From positions 1,674,001 through 1,738,000 of the forward strand of contig JAFKAC010000005.1 of the NCBI GenBank assembly GCA_025766275.1: 64,000 nucleotides of DNA, written 5' to 3'. The DNA is from Lactarius indigo (taxonomy: Eukaryota; Basidiomycota; Agaricomycetes; Russulales; Russulaceae). The notes under the pieces are model-generated. The model saw nothing but the letters and a program-made list of their open reading frames with translations. It did no database searches and was not told the DNA's origin. Shown here piece by piece: positions 34,376 through 46,136 of this stretch (its first letter is position 1; every line of letters begins with the position of its first letter). The position numbers were made by a program, and so were the translations under genes.

Positions 34376-36566
34376 ATGCCGTACATCAAGTCTCTGCGAA
34401 GTCCAATTCCCGCCGGTCCTGCTGTCAATTATTATGATTTTCTTTTCCGGAGACCTGAACTAAGGTCTTGGCCTGACTACACACTATTCGTCGATGCTAC
34501 AACGGGAAGGAGAAGAAGATTCCGAGAAACGCTTGCTCATATCGAGGATTGTGCAACAGCACTCACTTCGGCGGCAGACGAAGGTGGCCTCGATATGGAA
34601 CCAGGAAGTAACGAAGTCGTCGGCATTTTGAGCGAAAATTGCTTGGTAAGGACTGCATTCACTTTCTTACTCCAGTGTGTCTGATTTGTCATTAGGAGTA
34701 CCCCGTTTTGGTTCTCGCTTTGCTGAAAATCACCGTGCCTGTCGCCTTGATCCCTGCGCACTTGTCCGCGATTGAGACTACTGCCCTCCTCAAGCGAGAA
34801 AGAGTTAGAACCATATTTGTTAGCCCAAAGCGATATGCGAGCTCCTCTGAGGCCATCATGGCGTCCGGGATCTCCGAGGACCATGTATTCATCCTTCGGG
34901 GTCACGTCAAGGGAAAGACTAGCCTTTCGGACATGATCGACTATGCGAAGGTGCATGGGCTTCCACCAGTGCCGACGCGACCAGTGCTCGGCGACACACT
35001 CGCCTGCATGATGTTCTCAAATGGGACAAGCGGGTTATCTAAGGGTTTGTCTGCATACTCCTGCCCACGAAAACGACTAACGTCACGCAGCGGTCATGAT
35101 TTCGCATCGCAATTTATGCCACTCCACAATGCAGGTCGAAAGCACGAGTCGATCATCAAATGAGAGTACGGTAAGATATCTCTAGTTGCTGCATTCGCCA
35201 CCGAAATTCTGACGGACTGGCCGGTCTGGGAAGATCCCTATTAGCCTCGCGGCTCTACCCTTCTATCATACGATGGGGGCAGACGCGTTCATCCTGCGCT
35301 TGTTCGTCACTCCAACGACCCTCGTCGTCCTCCCCCAATGGAATGTGGACTTGGTCATAAGGGCTCTCCTCCGGTAAGTGCTCTCGATTAGTGGCTTGTT
35401 CACCTTGTCAACATTGCATCAGGCACACAATCAACCATATTGTTACGGTACCACCATTAATGCACCAACTCCTCAATCACCCAGAATTTTCGAAAGTCGA
35501 CCTCGCCGACCTGGAGTCCGTGAGCATCGGCGCCAATCGACTACGGGGCGATCTTGGCCAGAAATTCGAACACAGTGCAGGAGATGTGCCCTTCCTAACA
35601 GAAGGTAGCTGCGATTAGCTTTCATTTTGATAGCGCTCGATCTGACAATTTGATCAGGTGACGATCTCTCTGAAGGCGTACTCGATCGTCCACGAGAACA
35701 CTCCATGTCTGAGCGAGCTGTTCAGACGCTGATCGCCATTGCCGAGCCATTTCCTGGGATGTTTAAGGATCTTGCCGAGCGTCAGCGCGGTTCGGCCGGC
35801 ATTCTATTCCCTGGTGCGAACGTACGCGTCGCTCACGAGGACGGCGGCAAGGCGGACTTCAGCGAAGCGAGCGAGCTGTTCCCTCTTGATTTGGGTGTAG
35901 CCGTTGGGAATTCAGACGACATGATTAACCATTTGGAATCTTTCACTCCCGACGCTAGGCCGGGGACTGGCGAAACACTCTTTGCGGGGGAGGAAAGGAG
36001 GATATTGTGAGTTTTCAGATTGCCCTCGAGCGCACGCGACACTAATATGAATTTCCTGATAGTTCCGCTGACCACATAAAGGTGAGGAGGTGCGACCGCA
36101 CCCTACTTCGCGTATCACTAATGACCGTCTTACAAGGACACCATTAAAATACATGGGGTCCACATCTGCCCATCGGAGATCGAAAAGATCATCCGGGAGC
36201 ACCCGGAGGTCGTCGATTGTGTGGTCGCAGGTGTACGAGGTGCATGCCAGTCGGACGGTATCGTGCCTCGAGCATGGCTCGTACTCTCCGAGTCTGCAAA
36301 GGCGAAGGGTGTAGATTGTATACTTGGAGCCATTGAGGAGTTCCTTCGTGGGCGGCTGAGTAACCAGCATTGGTTACACGGCGGCTTTGAAGTGATTGAC
36401 GAGGTACTATCGCAATTCGCATACTTATACCACCCGTGCCAGACAGCTAAAATTGCCGTGAGCTTAGATACCAAAACTGCCTTGTGGGAAAGTACTTCGC
36501 CGTCAGCTGCAGCATGCACACGAGAGCCGGGAGGGGAAGAGAGCCCGAGAGCAGGCAAAGTTGTGA
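34376..36566 (+). CDS. AMP-dependent acyl/aryl-CoA ligase-like protein, copy 1 (diverged)
   Basis: Member of the adenylate-forming (ANL) superfamily, closest in layout to fungal 4-coumarate/acyl-CoA ligases. Starts MPYIKSLRSPIPAGPAVNYY. Exons join well through short introns. Key motifs are altered: the phosphate-binding loop (about 35,018-35,055) reads SNGTSGLSKG instead of the usual SSGTTGLPKG, the region of the hinge/ribose-binding aspartate (about 35,960) reads TGE instead of TGD, and the following DRIK motif reads DHIK. The C-terminal IPKLPCGKVLRRQL keeps the catalytic lysine. Ends at 36,566. Similar to the next gene throughout, so a tandem duplicate. Possibly reduced or changed activity; substrate unknown. 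Confidence 0.75.
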
Positions 36567-36998
36567 TGTGTAGTGCCTCTATTTATTGTACGTTCCGTTC
36601 TAGAAGACTCGGACAGAGAAATAAATGGTTATACACCGAGTTCTCACATCATCTTGCCCAGATGCGGACACGGGCCGCCGGGAGACGATTTTTGGAGTGG
36701 AGTACCTATCCCCCAACATTGCAACCGAGCTCATTTGTGGGAAACATCATTGGTTGGGGACGGTCATGAGGCCAACGCGTGTTGCTGGCAACAACAATCT
36801 GGCCCTGCGCCGGTACGGCCGGGTATGCGGCACAGCCGAAAGCCGGACGAGTTAGCCGACTTGGTGACATTTATGTTGAATGACTTCCAGTCAACGTATC
36901 GTGGCCGCCGTCTGATCCTGATCGGGCCATGGGAGCTTTTAACTCGACCGCGGCCTCAATAACGCCAGCTACTGAATTCCCCCCTTTGCTCGATTTCG
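36567..36998. other. Spacer between tandem ligase genes
   Basis: A 129-codon + frame (36,573-36,962) crosses it, but its only protein-like part is the end (KPDELADLVTFMLNDF). It has no recognised family and looks like a relic or chance frame. It should also contain the promoter of copy 2. Confidence 0.4.
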
Positions 36999-39243
36999 AT
37001 GCCGCACGTGAAGGACCTCTTCCAACATTCGCAGATTGCACTCCCATTGACGACTCCCACGGTCAACTATTATGACTGGTTCCTGGGTCGTCCCGAACTC
37101 AAATCGTGGCCGAACTACACCGTTCACATCGACCCAGTCACTGGGGAACGAAGGCGCCTTCGTTTCCTACTCGATCGTCTGGAGCAGGCTGCTACGGCCC
37201 TTGTGTCGTCCCCAAGTGATGGCGGTCTTGGCTTCGCTGCAGGACAGTCCGGAATAGTTGGCATCCTGAGTGAGAATTGTCTGGTGTGTTCCAAATGACT
37301 GCCTTTCGTGTCCACTTGCGTCCTCACTGTCGTCATGTTTCATGGTCAAGGAATACCCGGTTCTCGTATTTGCCCTGCTCAAGATTGCTGTGCCGATGGC
37401 ACTCTTTCCCTCGCATTCCACTCTCCATGAAACTGCGGCGCTGTTGAAGATGACCGGTATCACCTCCTTATTCGTGAGCGAGGCGAGGTACCCCCACGTG
37501 ATCGCTGCCGTCAAAGAGGCTGGTCTTCCGGAAGATAGAGTCTTCATACTCCAAGGAGACGTCCCTGGAAAAGTAAGCCTTCCGCGCCTGATCGAGGGCG
37601 TCAAATCCCGTGGTCTCCCGAGGGTACCCACCCAAACGGTTCGGGATGACACCGTGGCGTATCTAGTGTTCTCCAGTGGCACTACAGGTCTCCCTAAAGG
37701 TTGCACGAATCTTTTCAACTTTCGTTTGCACTTCTGATTCAAATGTAGCTGTTATGATCTCTCACCGGAACTTGATGTTCGCTACATCTCAGACGTTTGT
37801 CGTACTCGAAGAACTCATCAAATTAGGAGCGGTATGAGGTGCTTTCCGGGTCGAGGGCTTTCAGGGATTAACAATCCAGTAGCCTCCACCTTTCCCCACG
37901 CCAGAGAAGATCCCTGTTCATTTGGCGGTCGTGCCGTGGTACCACGCAATGGGGGCCCATGGCCATGTTTTCCGGTTATTTGCCTCCCCGGCTACATTCG
38001 TCATAGCTTCGAGTTGGAACCCAGACCACATCGTGAAGATATTCTCCCAGTAATTATCCTATTTGTTGCGCTTCGATGTGGCTGACCCTATTCACTTGTA
38101 AGGTATACGATCACGCACTTCTTGATGGCACCATCTATGACATACCAAATGCTCCATGATCCAAAATTGGCGAAAGTCAATCTCGATTCCCTCATGTCTG
38201 CGTCCGCGGGATCGGCACATATACCTCCCGAGCTTCGCACCTCCTTCGAACGGAAGGCAAAGAATGTTCTGCACTTGCTCGAAGGTCCCTATACATCGTT
38301 CTATCTGCTGCCCCCTTCTCACACAGCTTGACAGGATACGGAATGTCCGAATTCGTATGCCCCTTTCTTAGACCGCCATTCACAGCGCTAATCACGAACA
38401 CTCTAGACGTTTGGAGCTATTTACAGTCCCGTTCCAGGCATGTTTGGAGGACACATTGAGAATGTACGCGGAATGACTGGCGTTCTCTTCCCTTATGTGG
38501 AAGCTCGCATCCTCCGCGAAGATGGCAGCGACGCAGATTACGACGAAGTTGGAGAGCTCTTGTTGCGATCGCCAACCACCGCGTTAGGCTACCTGAATAA
38601 TGAAAAGGCGACTAAAGAAACTTTCGTGGACGGATGGCTACATACAGGCGATCGTTTCTACGTGGACAAACAAGAGCGATTCTTGTACGTTCCGTGTTTC
38701 TCTTTCCAATCACCGCGCTGAAAAATGGCTTTCTTTAAGTTACGTAGACAGGATAAAGGTAAGGAGTGTGCTCATAACGTTTAAACTCTCACTGACTGTC
38801 AGGCTACCTCAGGACATCCTCAAGGTCTCGGGGAAGCAAGTCTCGCCCACTGAGATTGAGGATACTATTTTGGAGCATCCCTCTCAGCTCATTAATGAGG
38901 TTGCTGTCGCCGGCATAAAGGGAAATCGCATGTCGGACGAGCTTGTGCCGCGCGCATGGGTTGTACTCTCGGCCCTTGGGAAACAAAAGGGCGCCGAAGC
39001 TGTTTTTGTAGCACTCGAGGAGTGGACGCGCTCGCGACTAAGTAAGCACAAGTGGTTACGCGGTGGTTTACAGATAGTTGACGAGGTGGGTAATTGGTAC
39101 ATCTCGCGTGCGAGATCAATTGACGGGGCATGTTTCAGATACCGAAATCCCCAACCGGAAAGGTATTGCGCCGAAAATTGCAGGATGAGTACGCCAGGAG
39201 CGAGCCCGAGGGCGCACGGGCGAAGACGCAAGCGAAGTTGTGA
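36999..39243 (+). CDS. AMP-dependent acyl/aryl-CoA ligase-like protein, copy 2
   Basis: Adenylate-forming enzyme that activates a carboxylic acid with ATP and transfers it to CoA (family chemistry; substrate not predictable). Starts MPHVKDLFQHSQIALPLTTP. Core motifs are intact: SSGTTGLPKG (about 37,672-37,701), MISHRNL, YGMSE after an intron near 38,310-38,345, a hinge motif HTGDRF (about 38,640-38,660), DRIKDILKVSGKQVSPTEIE and the catalytic lysine in IPKSPTGKVLRRKL. Ends in KTQAKL without an obvious peroxisomal SKL signal, although AKL is a PTS1-like variant; copy 1 ends in the same AKL. About eight exons. Confidence 0.8.
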
Positions 39244-39383
39244 TCTAATGACGTGTTGCTATCGTTCGTATACTTCGTAGATACCATTTATCCCATACAC
39301 AGGAATAGGAAGAACTTTCCTTTCTCAAGACTTTGTTTATGTGCCCTGCATCCACGTGTGTCCGTTCGGGATCTGTAGTACTG

Positions 39384-41312
39384 ATGCCAGTGAGTGGAGC
39401 CAGATATATATTCTTGCGTGCAGCATCTGCACCCGCACTTGCCCCCAAATGTCCCTCAACGTCAACCGCCGCATTCCCTACGGTGAGTTATACTTCCGGC
39501 GCTGCGATCACCGGGTTGAGGCCATGGGAATTAGTTCGCCTCGGGAAATCAGGCCTAAAAGTGTCAAGGATCATTCTGGGATGCATGTCCTACGGCGATC
39601 CTGAGTGGCGGAAATGGGTGCTCGGCGAGGCAGAGGGCATCGAGCAAATCAAATTCGCGTAAGCCCTCTCCGATTTAATTTCGGGCTCGGGCCTCGACGA
39701 AATCTCCGGGTTTTCAACTTTTCAGTTACGAAAACGGCATCCAGACCTTTGACACGGCTAATGTGAGCTGCGGAAAACAACGAATTCTTTGCGCCGTGCA
39801 ACTACAGTATAGTTGACGACATGGTACTAGGTATACTCTAACGGCCTCTCGGAGATCATACTTGGCAAGGCTATCAAACAATTGAATCTGCCTCGTGAGG
39901 AGATCGTGGTCATGACCAAGGTCTGTGAGATTCAAGCTTGCGTGCAACCCTTCAGCTTCATGTGCACCGAACTTCAACTCTACAGCTTCACCATGTTGTT
40001 GCCCGTTCGCCTGGAGCACAGTTGTCGTTCTCCGACGATGTCGACGGCCTTGGCTATGTCAACCAGTATGGTCAGAGCAGGAAGCACATCTTTGACTCGG
40101 TCCAGCACAGCCTGAAGCGCCTGCAGCTCGACTACATCGACGTTCTGCAATGTTCGTTGGATTGGTCGCTGTGCCAAGTACTGCTATCTGACGCGGGTGG
40201 TTCTGATAGGCCATCGTTTCGACTACAACACCCCTGTCGAGGAGGTGGTGCGTGGTGATCACGGTGCTGTGACAAAGAGCCGGTTTACTCATCGTTTTCG
40301 TCTCCGCAGATGCAAGCGCTTCACGACGTTGTCCAGAAGGGTTGGGTCCGTTACGTCGGCATGAGTTCGTGCTGGGCCTGGCAATGTGTGTATACTGTTC
40401 CAACCTCGCCCCGTATACTCATCTCCGTTCAGTCCACCAGATGCAGAGTGAGTAGTATGCGACATTCTCCGTTACAAAGATAAACTAATTCACCCGTCAC
40501 CAGATTACGCGATCAACAATCGCCTCACGCCTTTCATCTCGATGCAGAACCATTACAACCTCATTTACCGTGAGGAAGAGCGCGAAATGATGCCCACGCT
40601 CAAGGTAAAGGACCTCGTGTTACGTACGACTCGCGCAGTCGGTTCTCAGCCCCCACTCTTTCGCTCTCCCAGCACTTTGGCGTCAGTTCGATCCCGTGGT
40701 CCCCGCTTGCGCGTGGTGCCCTCACACGCCCCCTCGGAGAGCGCACTGTCCGTGCCGACATTGACAAGTGGGTGATATCCTTTTCACCGAAACCGAAAGG
40801 GCTAGCCTCACTCACGCTTATCGGTCTATAGCTGGCACGACACCTACCTGGAAGTGCCCAGCAACCAGGAAGTGGTCAAACGGTGAGCCTCGAACCCTCA
40901 CTTTACCATGTCAGTGACAGTGGGAAATGACCTCCGATCCTACAAGCGTCGAAGAAATCGCCAAAAAACGCGGCGCGAGCATGGCGCAGATTTCTCTGGC
41001 TTGGACTCTGACTAAAGAGGGTTCGTAGGTTTCATTCGTTTCAGCCGCCGTGGGGAAGAACTTATCCGCCCATGTGCTGACTAACCAACCCCCTTGTGCA
41101 CGCAGTTGTCTCGGCGCCCATTATTGGCACCACGTCCCTCGATAAACTGAAAGACCTCATCGGTAGGACCATATCCGGTTCCCTACCTAACTGACGAAAA
41201 GTAGTATCTGACGGCATCGAGCACAGGTGCGGTCGATATCAAACTCTCTGAAGCGGAGGTCAAGTATCTCGAAGAACCCTACAAGCCCACGGCCATCATT
41301 GGCCATTCCTGA
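39384..41312 (+). CDS. Aryl-alcohol dehydrogenase-type aldo-keto reductase
   Basis: NADPH-dependent aldo-keto reductase of the fungal aryl-alcohol dehydrogenase group. Visible blocks: LVRLGKSGLKVSRIILGCMS, the DTAN motif with catalytic Asp and Tyr (TFDTANVYSNGLSE), VVMTK (catalytic Lys), RLQLDYIDVLQCHRFD (His), GMSSCWAW, SMQNHYNLIYREEE and PIIGTTSLDKL in the cofactor pocket. Ends EPYKPTAIIGHS at 41,312, a typical end for this group. About nine exons. The start is uncertain: 39,384 is an in-frame ATG in a Pro/Ala-rich leader, but a short unseen first exon is also possible. It follows the two CoA ligases on the same strand, suggesting an aromatic/acid metabolism block. Confidence 0.82.
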
Positions 41313-41865
41313 TGAGGGTGTGCGAAAAGAAAGGAAGGCGATGTGTAATAAATACGGACAGGCACTCGTGTCTTGCAACGCGATCACAACTCGAACATTG
41401 TATAGCTGTGTATGCACATTCAGGATCACTCGGGCCCGCTGCCGTCGCCAGCTCGGACTCGGACTTGCTTGACGTGTGAGTCGTTCATACAAGCATCCGA
41501 CAATTCAGTAAGACAGGACAATGTCTTAAAGAACCTCTATCCGTCTCGGTGTTCGGAGCAAGATTCCACTCAATTCTGCATGTTAATATCACAGGTGTTT
41601 TGCCTAGAGCCACACACAGAACCCGTCAGTGGGGACTCGGAGCTAGGCAACACATAGATACCTTTATTTTCAAAGGGATATGAGACCTCACGAAGCGTAA
41701 GAACCGATAAAGCAACTTTCAATAACGTCTACTTTGTCAATAATTACACTTAGGGAGCGACATCGTTTATGATTCACAACTTTTTGTTTTGTAACAAAGG
41801 ACCGCTGAAGCTGAGAGGGCATCTTATCCATTTCCCCCAAATCGAGAGTTCCCGCATTGTTTGTT
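41313..41865. other. Intergenic, convergent 3' ends
   Basis: Between the aldo-keto reductase (+) and GUT2 (-). No coding sequence, repeat or RNA was recognised. Confidence 0.5.
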
Positions 41866-44530
41866 CATACACCACCGCCACTCTTCTCGACGGGAATCGC
41901 ACGTCTCAGGTTCAAGTTCTTGATTATCGCCCTCGTAACAGGAGCGGCCGAGACCTCTTTAAGTTCCGCGCAGATCTGTCCCGCATTGACGAACGTCAGC
42001 CACACGCACGCGCACACGCAAGCAACGACGAAGGGACGCGACGCACCTCAACAAACTCGTCCACGTCGATGTCCTTCTTTCCGCCGAGGCCAGTCTCCTC
42101 GAGGACATATTCGAAGTCCTTGGTTCTCACGCTCGCATAGGCAGGGAGGGCGAGAAGCAGCTCATGTATAGCGGCCTTGCCCAGCCTGCCCGCAGGGTCG
42201 CGCGAGCGCTCGACGAACGCCTCACGCAACGAGTCGACCTCACCAGGCTCGAACTGCGCGCGCCCGTTGCTGGTCGACAACGCCTTCTTCGCCCCAGCGA
42301 TGCTGTCGATCTTGCTGCGGGTCCACTCCCACCAGCCGCGGTACAGAGGCGCGGGGACGGGAAGCGCGGCACCGGGCGGGAGCCCCATGCTCTGCAGGAA
42401 ACGCGTGGTGCGCGCGAGCTCCTCTTGCTTGTGCGCAGTGCTCCAGTTCAGTTCCTCGGCCATGATGTCGACGACGCGCGGGAGCGCCTCGAATGCCGCC
42501 TGGGCGTTGAGGAAGGACAACCGGATGCGCCGGGCGATCACGTCGGTCGCCGTGAGTGCGTACTCGTGACGGACTGCATAGCGCACTTCCGCCTCGATGA
42601 CTGTACGGGCCCGGTTAGCGCGCTGCGGAAGAACGAACAGGGAATTGCGCACAGGGATACTGCGGGGCCAGGCGGATGCCATAAAGCGGCCAAGCCTCAC
42701 CAGTGGGTTGTGCAAGGGAGAGGACTGTCCACGCGCGGTCACCATAGTTGTTTGACAGATGCTTGGCAACTTCGGTGTCAACACCATACTACAATCGCTT
42801 TTCGTTAGAATCGCAAAGTAAAACTACTGCCCATACATACCCGTTGGATCAGGCCGATAAACATGTTTCGGTTCCATGCGTCGCTCCCGACGAGGCGCAC
42901 CTGTTCCGTCACGCATTCATTCGTGGTCCTGCTTTCCAGTCCGAATACCTTGACTGCCTCGTCGACCGTCTCCTGTGCCATGGCGCGGTACGTAGTCCAC
43001 TTTCCACCGGCGATAGTTAAGAGGCCGCTTGGCGAGACGTAAATCATGTGGTTTCGCACAAGACCCTCGGTGTTGCTGGCAGAGGGGTTTCGGACCAGGG
43101 GACGCAAACCGCTCCACGCACTGAGAACATCCCCACGGCGGACCTTGATATCGGGGGACAGATAACGTCGTACTTCTTCGAGCACCCAGCGAATCTCATC
43201 CTCTGCAGCGCGGGGCTCATTCTCGACTGGAGCAGGTGAGTCCGTCGTGCCAGCGATCGTGTTTCCCTCCCATGGTAGGAAAAAGATGACCCGACCATCC
43301 GAAGTGGCAGGATCCAAGAGACCCATGGTGCGCGGGGAGTAATAGTTTGGAAGCGTAATGTGGACCCCAGAGGAAGGTTGCACAATAGGTTTGTGTGATG
43401 GGTTGTCCATCGTCAGAAGGGAATCCGAGAAGGGCCCTGTCGCGTTGATGACACCCTGAGAAGCACGTAAGATTCGTGAAGGCGATGGACTGAGAAATAG
43501 ACAATACCCTAGCTTTCACTTCCCACTCATCACCAGTCAGGTTGTCCCTCACTCGGGCACCCTCGATTTTACCATCAACATCTTTGAGAAGTTGCATTAC
43601 TTCGACCTTGTTGGCGACTGTTGCCCCAAGTTTGACTGCGGTCATCATGAGCGCAATGTTCATGCGCGCATCATTGTGTTGACCTTTCCAAGAGAACCAG
43701 GCTTAGCTGACGAGTAAAAACGCATAGGGAGTAACGTCACCGTCATAATAAACCAAGGCGCCAACAAGGCCCTCGCTCTTCAACATGGGAAAAGTCTCGA
43801 GTGCTTTCCCTTTGCTCATGAGATACGACGACTCCATGTTTTCCTTTCCGGCCAGGACATCGTACATCTTACAACCCGCCCAGTAGTATGGTATTTGCCA
43901 ATACCTTGGACACGTGTTAGAACCAAAAAAAATGCTAGAGACGATATGCAACTCACTTGTAGATTGGCAACATTATGGGGAGCATATGTGATAGGTAAGG
44001 CGCTGTCTGGAGGAAGATGCGACGCTCATGAAGGGCTTCTCTGACAAGCTTGTACTGCTCGTAATCGAGCTCCATTACAGCCTTTTGGAGGTAACGAACG
44101 CCGCCATGGACGAGCTTGGTCGATTTGGAAGAGGTCCCTGTGATGAGTGCGATGCGGATTAGTACCAGGAATCATATGGCGAACAAATGGGCAGAGCCAC
44201 ACCAGAACTGAAGTCGTCTCTCTCAACGAGCGCCACTTTGAGTCCCCGACTGGCTGCGTCGACGGCAACGCCAGCACCTGTTGCGCCTCCACCAACGATC
44301 AAAATGTCGAGCTTGGTATCTTCATCACCTGATCCAGAGGCTTTGAGGACATTGAGGTTCTGTTCACGTGTGGGTGGGAGCCAGGGTGGTGGTGGCTTGC
44401 GTGACTCCCTCGTGGAGGCGGGGTAAGCGGGGCCGGAGTTGAGGAAATAGTAGCCGCCCCCGGTGACCACAATGGTTCCAGCAGAGGCGTAGGCGAGGGC
44501 TTTGCGGGAAAGAAGGGAGCGACGGAGCAT
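41866..44530 (-). CDS. GUT2: FAD-dependent glycerol-3-phosphate dehydrogenase, mitochondrial
   Basis: Inner-membrane enzyme oxidising glycerol-3-phosphate to DHAP and passing electrons to ubiquinone. Starts MLRRSLLSRKALAYASAGTI, an Arg-rich presequence with a hydrophobic anchor. FAD-binding motif DILIVGGGATGAGVAVDAAS, then STKLVHGGVRYLQKAVMEL, HNDARMNIALM, IFFLPWEGNTIAGTTDSP, LLTIAGGKWTTYRAMA and the C-terminal domain (YGDRAWTVLSLAQPTG, FIEAEVRYAVRHEYALTATD). An EF-hand-like segment lies near the end (LGKAAIHELLLALPAYASV, KKDIDVDEFVE), as in calcium-responsive GPD2 enzymes. The last exon ends VEKSGGGV at 41,866. All introns fit GT-AG; no frame breaks. Confidence 0.93.
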
Positions 44531-46136
44531 TATGGGGGGAATGGAGGATGGTGGGAGTCGAGATGCAAGCTCCTCATATGATATGGCATCGGGATGGACT
44601 GGGCACGGACAACGAGGGGAACTACATGCAAATTCGGAGATACGGACATCTTACGCAAACGATCAACCATTCATCGGTACAATGCCCGCGGTGTCTCCCC
44701 TCCCAGCCATGTCCATCAGACGGCAGCGCAAGAAGTCTTCAACCGACCAATGTACATAGGTCGCTTGCTCTTCAGCGCTTCAGCTTCAATCCCCAGGCTT
44801 CTGGGCGGGAACCATGCACCAAACTCACACTGCCAGGTTGATGGCACCCCGGAGCATTGTGAGGGTCGGTTCGGCTGGATTCGGACCAGGATCCGGAAAA
44901 CGAGAAATTAATTCAAAAAGAATAACAATAAATCAAATTCGACAAGCGTTTAGCTTATGACCTCATACATAGTCCATGTTCACAACGAGCCCGCACGCCT
45001 CCCTTGCCCGACAGGGGGATATGGCGTATACGCTGGTGGTGGCAAGGGGACCACAACTGCACCTCGTTCTGTCGCGCCTGTTTCCTTGGCTTGCTCAAAA
45101 GTCCTAGTCCCATTGGGGGAGAAGATCAGGGTGTCCACAGATGTAGTGTGGCGGCTTTTTGGTCTTGGTAGAGGCGGGATAGCAGTTTGAGTACCAGTGT
45201 TACTTAGCAATCTCGCTTGTGGGGGTGTTTCCTCACATGGGGATTGCGGGCCCTATCATGGAATCAGGAATTCTAGTGAGGTAACGTGCAGAATGAGGAA
45301 CATACTTGAATATCATGGGCACTGTGCACGGGTAGAGGTAACGCCATTTCCTCAACCAAGCCTTGCTTGACCAACACCGAGTCATTCAGCGAAGGTTGGA
45401 CCACAAGGAAGGGGTCATGTACTAAGGCTTCTTGAATGGTACATCAATGAGCCCTCGCTGGAGGTCTGAGAAGAAAGAAAAGGAAAGGCTACCATCCACC
45501 TTATCGTTGCCAACATCCACTAGCCCGACAAGTAACGTCTCCTCCGAACATAGTCGACGTGAAGACATACTGTAACTTCCTCGGGTCGACGTGTGGTGTA
45601 TCGAACTACTGGTGTTCGATGGTCGGGAGTAGCCCCATCGATTTCCCTTGAGCATTTTACACAGGCGCGCGGTCAACGGAACGCCTATAAAAATATACAC
45701 GACAGCAAGGAGTACAAGGGCTGGGAAGTTGCCGAATTTGTGAATACGAACAAAAAAAAAAAAAAGATAGCCGAGATGCAGTGGCACGTACATAAAACGA
45801 CAAGGTCGGCCCAGCAGACCGCGATAGAAGAAGAGATGGTTGTGCAACGGCGAGATTGTGTTTCACGTTTATTTATAAACGTGACCCTTCAGATCTTCAG
45901 AAGCTTCAGAATCCAGAGTCTCAGATACCGAGAGCTCAGCGAGGTGAAAATAACTTACAGGGATGAACGGTAGTGAAAAATCTAAGGGAGCTTAATTGCG
46001 TCATCACAACCGATACAGGAGTGACTAGCACCACTTGGACCAGTCGCCCAGCCTGGAATCGGTGGAACTTGGGCGGGCGCGGAACGAGGAGAAGCGAATA
46101 AACCAAAAACAAGGTAGTACTGTAGCCAAAACCACG
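44531..46136. other. Unresolved region, possible minus-strand membrane-protein gene
   Basis: On the minus strand, 45,422-45,847 includes a strong hydrophobic segment (FPALVLLAVVYIFIGVPLTA) followed by a Ser-rich tail, and 44,980-45,210 has a Pro-rich end (VVVPLPPPAYTPYPP). These could be exons of one membrane protein, but I could not join them with convincing splice sites. A run of 13 A at about 45,752-45,764 (T on the minus strand) may be an intron polypyrimidine tract. Nothing else is supported. Confidence 0.3.

Noticed and set aside
42600..42660. Apparent frame change in GUT2 after QYP
   Set aside because: A 54-bp GT-AG intron joins it to FIEAEVRYAV in frame.
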